NCBI GenBank assembly: GCA_035708205.1
Contig: DASSSY010000006.1
Coordinates: 186,001-250,000 of the forward strand
Direction of reading: 5' to 3'
DNA: 64,000 nt
From: DASSSY01 sp035708205
Lineage (GTDB): Bacteria > Bacteroidota > Bacteroidia > Chitinophagales > Chitinophagaceae
Part shown: positions 55,100-63,123 of the stretch, piece by piece
Numbering within the stretch: the first letter of the stretch is position 1
How the letters are laid out: each line of letters starts with the position of its first letter
Translations under genes and position numbers: made by a program
The notes under the pieces: model-generated
Seen by the model: only the letters and a program-made list of their open reading frames with translations
Told to the model about the DNA's origin: nothing
Databases searched by the model: none

Positions 55100-55936
55100 T
55101 TAAATGGCTTTCAAGCTCAGGTCCACACTAACCGCATGATGGGTTAAGGCACCTATCGAAATAAAATCCACACCTGTTTGCGCGTAGGTCAGAATATTCC
55201 CTTTGTTGATGCCTCCGGAAGCTTCTGTTTCATATTGCCGGTTGATGAGCGCGACCGCGTTGCTCATCTCTGCCGGTGTATAATTATCCAACATGATCCG
55301 GTGTACACCGCCGGTTTTTAAAACCTTTTCGACATCCTCGATAGTCCGGGTCTCCACTTCAATCTTTAAGTCTAAATTGTTCCTTTTAAGGTACTCTTGC
55401 GTTTGGCGGATGGCCGCTTCAATACCACCGCAATAATCAATATGATTGTCTTTGAGCATGATCATATCATAAAGCCCCATACGGTGATTGTGGCCACCGC
55501 CAATACGGACCGCTTCTTTTTCGAAATACCGGAACAACGGTGTTGTTTTACGGGTGTCTAATATCCTGGCGGAAGTATTTTTGATTAAATCCACGTAGGA
55601 CCTGGTCAGAGTAGCTATGCCGCTCATGCGCTGCATGCAGTTCAATACCAAACGTTCCGCCTTCAGGATGGTATGCACACTTGCGGCAACTTCAAATGCT
55701 GTTTGCCCGGCTTGCATAGGGGCACCGTCGTTTTTTAAAATATTGAACCGGGTTTCCGGCTCTAAATAATAAAAAATGGCTTTGGCCGCTTCAACACCGG
55801 CAAGAATACCGTCTTCCTTGATCTTCAAGACCGCCTTACCTTTTTCATTTCCCGGAATGCAGGCCAGTGTGGTATAATCGCCGCCGCGACCGCAATCTTC
55901 TTCTAGGGAAAGCTTGATAAATTCGTTGATATCCAT
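55100..55936 (-). CDS. nadC: nicotinate-nucleotide diphosphorylase (carboxylating)
   Basis: A 278-residue enzyme that turns quinolinate plus PRPP into nicotinate mononucleotide, the convergence point of the aspartate and kynurenine routes to NAD. Visible: N-terminal LEEDCGRGGDYTT, catalytic region NCMQRMSGIATLT, LDTRKTTPLFR, and LKDNHI followed by the C-terminal EVETRTIEDVEKVL. The ATG at 55936 (MDINEFIKLS) is preferred, as the frame start at 55951 adds five residues with no homology. kmo at 16.6-18.0 kb supplies the tryptophan route. Confidence 0.93.
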   Translation of the reverse strand: MDINEFIKLSLEEDCGRGGDYTTLACIPGNEKGKAVLKIKEDGILAGVEAAKAIFYYLEPETRFNILKNDGAPMQAGQTAFEVAASVHTILKAERLVLNCMQRMSGIATLTRSYVDLIKNTSARILDTRKTTPLFRYFEKEAVRIGGGHNHRMGLYDMIMLKDNHIDYCGGIEAAIRQTQEYLKRNNLDLKIEVETRTIEDVEKVLKTGGVHRIMLDNYTPAEMSNAVALINRQYETEASGGINKGNILTYAQTGVDFISIGALTHHAVSVDLSLKAI

Positions 55937-56004
55937 GAATGGTAAATTCAAATGTCAGCAACCGGGTTTTGTTCCGGGGAATATGTACCTGTCTTTTGAC
56001 CGGG

Positions 56005-56012
56005 CAAAGATA
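56005..56012 (-). promoter_or_regulatory. -7 element of the nadC operon
   Basis: TATCTTTG on the minus strand, an exact TAnnTTTG match, 68 bases upstream of the nadC ATG. Confidence 0.4.
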
Positions 56013-56079
56013 AAGTTTATTTTTCGGCCTCATCGGTGAATGAACTAACTTCGCCTTTGTTTATCAGATAACATTCAGT

Positions 56080-57207
56080 ATGGCCGGGATTTATATCCAT
56101 ATTCCTTTTTGCCGGCAGGCCTGTGCCTATTGTGATTTTCATTTTGCCACTTCCTTAAAAAACAAAACGGAAATGGTCGGCGCTTTATGCCGCGAATTGA
56201 TGCTGCGCAAGAGCTATCTGCCGGATAACACCCGGGTTGAAACCATTTATTTTGGGGGCGGTACCCCCTCCCTGCTGGATATTTCAGAGTTACAGGCCAT
56301 ATTAGACTGCGTCTATGTCCATTACCATGTTGCTGGTGATGCGGAAATTACTCTGGAAGCCAACCCTGACGATTTGAGCCTTTCAAAGCTGAAAATGCTA
56401 AGGGAAACGCCGATAAACCGCCTAAGCATTGGCATCCAGTCTTTTTTTGAAGAGGATTTGCGCTGGATGAACCGGGCGCATTCTGCATCGGAGGCAAAAA
56501 CGGTTCTGGCTGATGCCCAAAGCATGGGTTTTGAAAACCTGACCGCCGATTTGATTTACGGTTATCCCCTGTTGACCGATGAAAAATGGGAGACCAATAT
56601 CGCCTACCTGCTACAGTCAGGTATTTGCCATCTTTCCGCCTATAGCATGACGGTCGAAAAAGGTACGCCGCTTTGGAGACATATCCATAAAGGGCAGCAA
56701 AAGGCCATGGATGAGGAACAAAGCGCCGGTCAGTTTTTATTCCTGATGGAACAAATGCGGGCCAAAGGTTGGGAGCAATATGAGATTTCTAATTTTGCGC
56801 TGGACCAATCCTATTCCCGGCACAACACCAACTATTGGCGTAATGTTCCCTACCTGGGTATCGGCCCTTCGGCCCATTCATTTGACGGGCGAAGCCGGCA
56901 ATGGAACACGAAGGTTAACAACCGTTATCTTCAGGGTATTGCGGGTGGCAATCCTATTTTTGAAAAAGAAACATTATCGGTTCCCGATCAGGTCAACGAA
57001 TATATTATGACGGCCCTGCGCACCATGTGGGGCATAGATATGGTATTGATCGAACAAAAATTCGGGCAATCCATCAGGGTTACCTTATCCGGAAGCAGCC
57101 AGCCTTTTATCGCGCAAAACCAGTTGATTTTGGAAAATGAAAAACTGATGCTGACCCAAAGCGGAAAATTGTTTGCCGATCATATTGCCGCCGAATTATT
57201 CCTCTAA
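56080..57207 (+). CDS. hemW: radical SAM protein HemW (coproporphyrinogen III oxidase-like)
   Basis: A 375-residue radical SAM protein. The 4Fe-4S motif is FCRQACAYCDF (Cys11, Cys15, Cys18), and IYFGGGTPSLL, LSIGIQSF and the HemW C-terminal domain (GIGPSAHSFDG; NEYIMTALRTMWGI) are complete. HemW is now regarded as a heme-binding chaperone that inserts heme into respiratory enzymes rather than a true HemN. The C-terminus runs to within 7 bases of the convergent trpS stop. Confidence 0.92.
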   Translation: MAGIYIHIPFCRQACAYCDFHFATSLKNKTEMVGALCRELMLRKSYLPDNTRVETIYFGGGTPSLLDISELQAILDCVYVHYHVAGDAEITLEANPDDLSLSKLKMLRETPINRLSIGIQSFFEEDLRWMNRAHSASEAKTVLADAQSMGFENLTADLIYGYPLLTDEKWETNIAYLLQSGICHLSAYSMTVEKGTPLWRHIHKGQQKAMDEEQSAGQFLFLMEQMRAKGWEQYEISNFALDQSYSRHNTNYWRNVPYLGIGPSAHSFDGRSRQWNTKVNNRYLQGIAGGNPIFEKETLSVPDQVNEYIMTALRTMWGIDMVLIEQKFGQSIRVTLSGSSQPFIAQNQLILENEKLMLTQSGKLFADHIAAELFL

Positions 57208-57214
57208 GTATTTC

Positions 57215-58219
57215 CTAATAATAGCTAATGCCGATGGCTTTACGGGCTTCGCTTAGGGTTTTGGCAGCGCTTTCCCTGGCTTTCGCCGCGCCAGACTTTA
57301 ATATTTTCCTGATCTGGGCTTCATCGGATTGCAGTTCACGTGCTTTTTCCCTGATAGGGGCAATAAACCGGATCAAGTTTTCCGCTAATGCCGCTTTCAA
57401 ATCACCATAACGGATCTGGCATTGCTGATAATCAGATAGGAATTTTTGGTAAACCTCCTCAGTTGCCGTCAGTTGCATTAGGGTAAAAAGATTTTGGATA
57501 TAGTCGGGCATCGCACTGTCGGGGCCGGTTGGGCCGCTGTCCGTTTTGGCTTTTTTTATTTTTTTGAGAATCATGTCATCCGTGTCGTTCAGATAGATGG
57601 TGGCTTGTTCGTTTTCGCTTTTGCTCATCTTTCCGTTGCCGGTCAGGCTAAGAATCTTAACGGCGTTCTGATCATGGCGAAAAACCATTGGTTCCGGAAA
57701 TAAGTCGATATCATAACGGCGGTTGAATCTCTGGGCGAAATTTCTGGCCATTTCTAAATGCTGTTCCTGATCTTTACCTACCGGTACCTTATTGCCTTTA
57801 TGGATGAGGATATCCACAGCCATCAGCACCGGGTAGGTCAGTAAGCCGGCGTTAACATTGTACGGGTTTTGGCGGACCTTATCTTTAAAGGTAGGTACTT
57901 TTTCCAATTCGCCTTTATAGGCCAGCATATTCATCAATAAATAAAGCTCCGGGATTTCCGGAACATCGCTTTGAGCGTAGATGACCGCTTTTTCCGGATC
58001 CAGACCCGCGGCTATGTTTTCCGCGACCACCTGAAAAACATTTGCTTTCAGATTTTTGGGGTCGGGGTGGGTGGTCAGAGAATGAAAATCGGCCACAAAA
58101 AAGTAGCAGGGATAAATTTCCTGCATTTTTATATACTGGTGAATAGCACCAAAATAGTTGCCTAAATGTAAATTCCCGGTTGAGCGGATACCGCTTACAA
58201 TAATGTCTTTCGTTCCCAT
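57215..58219 (-). CDS. trpS: tryptophanyl-tRNA synthetase
   Basis: A class I synthetase of 334 residues that charges tRNA-Trp. The HIGH-type motif is HLGN (STGNLHLGNYFG, about residues 17-20) and the KMSKS motif is GNGKMSKSENEQ (about residue 195). The DILIHKGNKVPVGKDQEQH stretch of the tryptophan site is present. It is convergent with hemW, 7 bases apart with no terminator visible between. A possible Zn-ribbon microprotein gene lies 68 bases upstream on the same strand. Confidence 0.96.
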   Translation of the reverse strand: MGTKDIIVSGIRSTGNLHLGNYFGAIHQYIKMQEIYPCYFFVADFHSLTTHPDPKNLKANVFQVVAENIAAGLDPEKAVIYAQSDVPEIPELYLLMNMLAYKGELEKVPTFKDKVRQNPYNVNAGLLTYPVLMAVDILIHKGNKVPVGKDQEQHLEMARNFAQRFNRRYDIDLFPEPMVFRHDQNAVKILSLTGNGKMSKSENEQATIYLNDTDDMILKKIKKAKTDSGPTGPDSAMPDYIQNLFTLMQLTATEEVYQKFLSDYQQCQIRYGDLKAALAENLIRFIAPIREKARELQSDEAQIRKILKSGAAKARESAAKTLSEARKAIGISYY

Positions 58220-58287
58220 GAGGGCCGCAATTTACGAAATAGGGCAATAATGCGTTCATGTATAGGCATAAACGCTCTGTTTATGGC

Positions 58288-58449
58288 TTATGAGCGCTTT
58301 ATCTTATAAGTACCTTTATAGCATTTGGCGCAACGATAATGTTTGAGGGGCAACCAAAAGAATAAAATCTTGATCATTTTTGACCTGGGGATCCTGTCTA
58401 AATCAGGTGATCCACAGCGCCGGCAAATGGCGTTGGGTAAGGGTTTCAT
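58288..58449 (-). CDS. zinc-ribbon microprotein
   Basis: A 53-residue frame, too short for most gene callers. It has two CxxC pairs: CRRC near the N-terminus (ICRRCGSPDLDR) and CAKC near the C-terminus (YRCAKCYKGTYKIKR), 32 residues apart, so one zinc ribbon. The stretch between holds a short hydrophobic segment (MIKILFFWLPLKHY) and the tail is basic. I do not recognise a family name. It lies 68 bases upstream of trpS on the same strand and could share its transcript. Confidence 0.65.
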   Translation of the reverse strand: MKPLPNAICRRCGSPDLDRIPRSKMIKILFFWLPLKHYRCAKCYKGTYKIKRS

Positions 58450-58778
58450 GGTGGGCAGAGGTTTTCAGGTTAGGGTTGATTTTTAATGAAGATTATCGGT
58501 GAACAACATTAAACATCACAAAAGTATTTAACAGCATTCGTAAATGCAAGTAAAGTATTGGTTAATTGGTTGTTCCCGGGGGGCATATGCCCGTTGTGAC
58601 TTGATTTTTAAAAGAATATGACGGTGTTTATGAGCCGGGGTTTTCTTGTTCCGTCGGTGCAGAGAAATGATTATAGGTTCCGGCAGGCCAAGGCCCGGTG
58701 TTTCAAATGGCTCAGGTGTTTGTTGGATTGATATTTTTGTACATTTGCTACGGTTCAAAACAGTCCGCCATATTTTTT
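58450..58778. other. intergenic region upstream of the MoxR gene
   Basis: No gene is accepted. The right end holds the MoxR promoter (separate entry). The rest shows no repeat or hairpin of note. Confidence 0.4.
58719..58747 (+). promoter_or_regulatory. MoxR gene promoter
   Basis: TTTG (58719-58722) and a perfect TACATTTG -7 element (58740-58747) are separated by 17 bases, with the ATG at 58779 following 31 bases later. It lies inside the longer open frame and so supports the shorter start. Confidence 0.65.
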
Positions 58779-59738
58779 ATGTCAATACAAACTTCAGAGG
58801 TAATAGCCGTAAAGGAATTGCAGGAGAAATACCAACAATTGAAAGATACGATTGCACAGGTCATAGTTGGCCAGTCCGAAGTGGTAGAAAAACTGGTCAT
58901 TTCCATATTATGTAACGGGCACAGCCTGCTGGTTGGTGTGCCGGGCCTGGCCAAGACCCTGTTGGTGCGCACCTTGTCCGATGTCCTGGATCTGAGGTTT
59001 AAACGCATTCAGTTTACCCCAGATTTGATGCCAGGCGATATTACCGGCTCGGAAATCTTGGACGAGCACCGGCAGTTTCGCTTTATCAAAGGGCCGGTTT
59101 TCGCCCAGATCATTCTGGCTGATGAAATAAACCGTACACCTCCGAAAACCCAGGCTGCACTTCTGGAAGCGATGCAGGAACGGAATGTTACGGCTTCCGG
59201 TACGATTTATAAGTTACCAGCGCCATTTTTTGTTTTGGCTACCCAGAACCCTATTGAGCAGGAAGGTACTTATCCTTTGCCGGAAGCCCAGTTAGATCGT
59301 TTCATGTTTCAGATATTAGTAGATTATCCTGGCCTGGAGGAAGAAATGACCATCGTGCGTCAGGCTACCAAAGCCCAGGCGCCGTCTCTTCCCAAAATAT
59401 TGCATGCCGAAGAGATATTGGCCTACCAGCAATTGGTACAGCAGGTGCCTGTTGCGGATAATGTCTTTTCTTATGCCGTAAATTTAGTGCGCCGGACCAG
59501 GCCCTCAGGGGAAAATACTTTTGCGGAAAAGTATTTATCATGGGGCGCAGGCCCCCGGGCGTCGCAGTACCTGGTGTTGTCGGCCAAATGCTATGCTTTG
59601 CTGCATGGTAAATTTACGCCGGATATTGAGGATGTCAGCGCTGTGGCGCCGGATGTTCTCCGGCACCGGATTGTACGAAATTATAAGGCCGAAGCTGAGG
59701 GAATGGGCCTGGATGAAATTATAAAGCAAATATTATAG
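58779..59738 (+). CDS. MoxR family AAA+ ATPase
   Basis: A 319-residue AAA+ ATPase. Walker A is GVPGLAKTLLVRTLS, followed by LDLRFKRIQFTPDLMPGDITGSEI; Walker B is IILADEINRTPPKTQAALLEAM; and the sensor region holds ATQNPIEQEGTYPLPEAQLDRFMF. MoxR proteins act as chaperones for enzyme maturation, usually with a DUF58 protein and VWA proteins encoded next to them. Here the next gene (11 bases) encodes a 114-residue protein instead. The ATG at 58779 is preferred over 58698, since the promoter lies between them. Confidence 0.9.
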   Translation: MSIQTSEVIAVKELQEKYQQLKDTIAQVIVGQSEVVEKLVISILCNGHSLLVGVPGLAKTLLVRTLSDVLDLRFKRIQFTPDLMPGDITGSEILDEHRQFRFIKGPVFAQIILADEINRTPPKTQAALLEAMQERNVTASGTIYKLPAPFFVLATQNPIEQEGTYPLPEAQLDRFMFQILVDYPGLEEEMTIVRQATKAQAPSLPKILHAEEILAYQQLVQQVPVADNVFSYAVNLVRRTRPSGENTFAEKYLSWGAGPRASQYLVLSAKCYALLHGKFTPDIEDVSAVAPDVLRHRIVRNYKAEAEGMGLDEIIKQIL

Positions 59739-59749
59739 CATTTCGAACG

Positions 59750-60094
59750 ATGAATCAAGATGAAACCATTGCAGCACAGCGATGGCAGCAATTGCTGCTA
59801 ATGCTGAAAGAACGTTTTGGAAAAGAGCCCAATATGGAAGCAATATTGTTTTTAATTGGCATTAACGAATATCGCGGGCGTATGCCGATGCATAAGTTTT
59901 CAAAAGAGCAAAAACAGGATTTGATGCACGTGGCGGTGTGTACGCTTCTGAGTAATGAGGGTTTTTTTGAACTGGAAAAATATGATGAGGAAGGCTGGCC
60001 TCATTTTACGCAGCTAAAGGCCAATACGCCTGCAGACCTTGTCGGCCAGGAAGATTTGTTGCGGGAAAAAATTATGGCCTACTTTGGTTATTGA
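59750..60094 (+). CDS. conserved hypothetical protein encoded after MoxR
   Basis: A 114-residue, mostly helical, soluble protein. Features: MEAILFLIGINEYRGRMP in the middle, followed by HKFSKEQKQDLMHVAVCTLLSNEGFFELEKYDEEGWPHF. I have no family name. The spacing of 11 bases from the MoxR gene and the same direction suggest co-transcription, so a role with that chaperone is possible. No signal peptide, membrane segment or catalytic motif is seen. Confidence 0.75.
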   Translation: MNQDETIAAQRWQQLLLMLKERFGKEPNMEAILFLIGINEYRGRMPMHKFSKEQKQDLMHVAVCTLLSNEGFFELEKYDEEGWPHFTQLKANTPADLVGQEDLLREKIMAYFGY

Positions 60095-60116
60095 GTTTTC
60101 TCAGGTTAGGTGAACG

Positions 60117-60144
60117 TTGGCACCAAAATGATTTTTTACCTTTG
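60117..60144 (+). promoter_or_regulatory. pepT promoter
   Basis: TTG (60117-60119) and a perfect TACCTTTG -7 element (60137-60144) are separated by 17 bases. The ATG at 60167 lies 22 bases downstream. The promoter lies inside the longer frame that begins at 60110, which supports the shorter start. Confidence 0.65.
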
Positions 60145-60166
60145 CCGTTCAAATAAATACTCATTC

Positions 60167-61420
60167 ATGTCTGCAATAGATTTTTCAAAAAACAGTTCGA
60201 TTGCCGAACGTTTTATGCGCTATGTCAAGGTTTTTACCACCAGCGATCCCAATTCTGATGCCCAGCCATCAACGGAACGCCAAAAAGATTTGGGCCGTAT
60301 CCTGGTTGAAGAGCTCAAAGACCTGGGCATTGGTGATGCCGAATTAGTGGATGAAGGCTATGTTTATGCTACTATCCCGGCTACCATTCCTGAGGATACG
60401 CCCGTGCTTTGCTTGTGTGCGCACATGGATACGGCACCTGACTGCAGCGGTGAAAACGTAAAGCCCATCCTGCATAAAAATTATGATGGCCAACCGATCA
60501 CCTTACCGGATGATGCTTCCGTGGTGATTACTACCGATGGTCATCCTTATCTAAAGAAAAAGATCGGTGATGATTTGATCACGGCTTCAGGGTTGACGTT
60601 ATTGGGCGCCGATGATAAAGCCGGCGTTGCGGTCATCATGCACGCCGCGGAATATCTGATGAAGCATCCGGAGGTTAAGCACGGGAAGATCCGTATCCTT
60701 TTTACGCCGGATGAAGAGGTTGGCCGGGGAGTGGATGCCGTGGATATGAAGAAATTAGGCGCTGATTTCGGTTACACTTTGGACGGGGGCGAATGCCCGC
60801 ATCTTGAGGGAGAAAACTTTTCGGCGGACGGCGTAAAGATAACTTTTCACGGGGTGAGCGCTCATCCGGGATATGCCAAAGGCAAATTGAAAAACGCTGT
60901 AAAAATTGCCAGCGACTTTGTGGCGTCCTTGCCTAAAAATGAATGGAATCCCGAATCAACGGAAGGCCGTGAAGGTTTTGTACATCCGGTATCTATTTCC
61001 GGTGGTGCCGAAACCGCGGTAGTCCAATTTATTATTCGTGATTTTGATTCTGAAAAACTGGCCGAATATGAGCAGCGGCTGGAGCAATTTGCCAAAGCGG
61101 CGGTAGCCAATTATGAAGGCGCGCATTATGAATTTGAAGTGAAAGAGCAATATCGCAATATGAAAGAAGTTTTGGATCAGCATCCCGAAGTGATGGCCAT
61201 TGCCGGAAAAGCTTACCAACAGGCAGGCTTAAATCCCCAAAAAATCAGCATTCGCGGCGGTACTGACGGTTCCCGCTTATCTTTTATGGGTTTGCCCTGC
61301 CCAAATATTTTTACCGGTGAAATGGGGATCCATTCCCGGCAGGAATATGTCAGTGTTCAGGACATGGAAAAGGCAACCGAAGTATGTATCCATTTAGCCA
61401 CATTAACCGCCATACGATAA
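60167..61420 (+). CDS. pepT: peptidase T (tripeptidase)
   Basis: A cytoplasmic M20-family zinc aminotripeptidase of 417 residues. Zinc and catalytic residues lie in CLCAHMDTAPD (first zinc His and catalytic Asp), LLGADDKAGVAVIM (bridging Asp) and LFTPDEEVGRG (catalytic Glu pair). The dimerisation domain and the C-terminal FTGEMGIHSRQEYVS with its His are complete. It cleaves N-terminal residues from tripeptides. The ATG at 60167 is used; the frame start at 60110 is upstream of the -7 element. Confidence 0.95.
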   Translation: MSAIDFSKNSSIAERFMRYVKVFTTSDPNSDAQPSTERQKDLGRILVEELKDLGIGDAELVDEGYVYATIPATIPEDTPVLCLCAHMDTAPDCSGENVKPILHKNYDGQPITLPDDASVVITTDGHPYLKKKIGDDLITASGLTLLGADDKAGVAVIMHAAEYLMKHPEVKHGKIRILFTPDEEVGRGVDAVDMKKLGADFGYTLDGGECPHLEGENFSADGVKITFHGVSAHPGYAKGKLKNAVKIASDFVASLPKNEWNPESTEGREGFVHPVSISGGAETAVVQFIIRDFDSEKLAEYEQRLEQFAKAAVANYEGAHYEFEVKEQYRNMKEVLDQHPEVMAIAGKAYQQAGLNPQKISIRGGTDGSRLSFMGLPCPNIFTGEMGIHSRQEYVSVQDMEKATEVCIHLATLTAIR

Positions 61421-61442
61421 AATTTTCCCAATTTTTAATTTT

Positions 61443-61483
61443 AAAGGCATTCGGGAAGGTAGCGCTACCACCCGGATGCCTTT
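61443..61483 (+). terminator. pepT terminator
   Basis: A 13-bp stem (AAAGGCATTCGGG with CCCGGATGCCTTT, one wobble pair) enclosing a second palindrome (GGTAGCGCTACC), followed by a T-run. It begins 22 bases after the pepT stop. Confidence 0.75.
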
Positions 61484-61637
61484 TGCACTGAATTTCTGCT
61501 TATTATACTCATCAAAAAGCCTTTTCGCCGGAAAGCTTCCTGTTTGCTAACCTGGAAAATGATCTGGGTTAAACATTAGGCGGGCTGGGCAGTCTTAGAT
61601 ATAGAAAGTATATTCGGAAATTTAAATTGAGAAGATT

Positions 61638-62852
61638 ATGAAATCGCAAGCAAAAATAAAAACATTTGGATGGTCATTGCTGTTCAGTATGTTGGTGTTG
61701 GCCTTCAGCTGGCCGACGCAAAGCGCCAAAGCACAGCCCGGCGTTCAGATCAGTTTTCAGACATTCTATGACAACCTGGCGCCTTACGGCACCTGGCTGA
61801 ATGATCCGCAATATGGTTACGTTTGGTCGCCGAGAGTTAGCCGGAGCTTTAGGCCTTATTATACGGATGGATATTGGGTTAATACGGATTATGGTAATAT
61901 GTGGATGTCCGAATATCCCTGGGGTTGGGCAGCATTCCACTACGGCCGTTGGGCATATAGCGATTATTACGGCTGGATATGGATTCCCGGTGATGAATGG
62001 GGGCCGGCCTGGGTAAGCTGGCGCCAGGGTGATGGCTATTACGGTTGGGCGCCAATGGGCCCAGGCATTACGATCAATGTTTCTTTTGGCTCGGGCTATT
62101 ATGTGCCCGACGCCTATTGGACATTTATTCCTTACGGCTATCTGTACTCACATACCTTCCATCGCTATTATTCACCGAGAAGGACCAGGACAATTATTCA
62201 TAATACGACAATTATTAATAATACGTATGTGAATAACAGGAATACCTATGTTACCGGACCGAGACGCCAGGATTATGAGCACCGCACGGGACGTTCCGTA
62301 ACTACGTATCAGGTGGGGACAAGAGGTAGCGCGGGCCGCGGACAGGTCAGTGGCCGTACGGTTTCCGTTTATCGTCCGGCGGTAAACCGTACCGCGGGGG
62401 GTAAAGGTCGTGAACCTCGTCCGGCTAAAATAAAAGAAGTGAATCGTCCAGTTATCTCAAAGGCGGGAGCGGCAAACAGGACAAACGGAAATGTGCGCCA
62501 GTCATCGTCCAGGCCGTCGGTGACTGCCCCTGAACGACCCACCAATAACGGGAACAGCAGCAATATGCCTGCTCGCCGGGAGGTTAACAGGCCGTCAACG
62601 ACCAAAAGGCAGGTGGTTTCGCCGCAGGCAAGTCGTCCGGCACCGGTAAGGAAAACGCCGGCGCAAAGTACGCCGCGCCGGGAAGAGCAACGACATTCAA
62701 CATCCCCCGTACACTCTCAGAGAAGTGCGCCGCCACAAACGCGTCAGCGTGTTCCGCGGCGTTCTTCCCCGTCCCGTCATGTGGAACGTTCTGCTTCGGA
62801 GAATACGCCATCTCGTGCAAGCGCGTCCAAAGTGGAAAGGTTCCGCCGCTGA
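61638..62852 (+). CDS. DUF6600 protein with aromatic N-domain and basic low-complexity tail
   Basis: A 404-residue secreted protein with a signal peptide (LFSMLVLAFSWPTQSAKA). Residues 35-170 are unusually rich in Trp, Tyr and Gly (YGTWLNDPQYGYVWSPRV; YPWGWAAFHYGRWAYSDYYG; GWIWIPGDEWGPAW), the DUF6600 pattern of Bacteroidota. Residues 195-404 are low-complexity, Arg/Ser/Thr/Pro/Asn-rich and strongly basic, and look disordered. It could be a cell-surface or matrix protein, but the function is not known. Own terminator downstream; followed by the GldJ-like gene. Confidence 0.85.
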   Translation: MKSQAKIKTFGWSLLFSMLVLAFSWPTQSAKAQPGVQISFQTFYDNLAPYGTWLNDPQYGYVWSPRVSRSFRPYYTDGYWVNTDYGNMWMSEYPWGWAAFHYGRWAYSDYYGWIWIPGDEWGPAWVSWRQGDGYYGWAPMGPGITINVSFGSGYYVPDAYWTFIPYGYLYSHTFHRYYSPRRTRTIIHNTTIINNTYVNNRNTYVTGPRRQDYEHRTGRSVTTYQVGTRGSAGRGQVSGRTVSVYRPAVNRTAGGKGREPRPAKIKEVNRPVISKAGAANRTNGNVRQSSSRPSVTAPERPTNNGNSSNMPARREVNRPSTTKRQVVSPQASRPAPVRKTPAQSTPRREEQRHSTSPVHSQRSAPPQTRQRVPRRSSPSRHVERSASENTPSRASASKVERFRR

Positions 62853-62873
62853 TAGAAAAATGCGAGACGTATC

Positions 62874-62916
62874 TTAATTCAAAAGCTATCCCGTTACAGG
62901 ATAGCTTTTGAATTAA
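62874..62916. terminator. terminator after the DUF6600 gene
   Basis: An 18-bp perfect stem, TTAATTCAAAAGCTATCC (62874-62891) with 62899-62916, and a seven-base loop, 22 bases after the stop. Confidence 0.75.
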
Positions 62917-63123
62917 TTGTTCGGCTAATGTATTCATGAACAGATTAAAAATCATGTCATAATCTATTGAGAAATGATGCGGATAAAAAAAAAAGGAAGA
63001 AATTTTCAAAATAGCTTTGCTTTTTAAAAAGATTATTCTATCATTGTAACCTGAAATCGTATATTTCTTGCAAAAGAACTTGAGATTGTATCATTCTTTA
63101 TACAGCAAAACACATTGTTTTTT

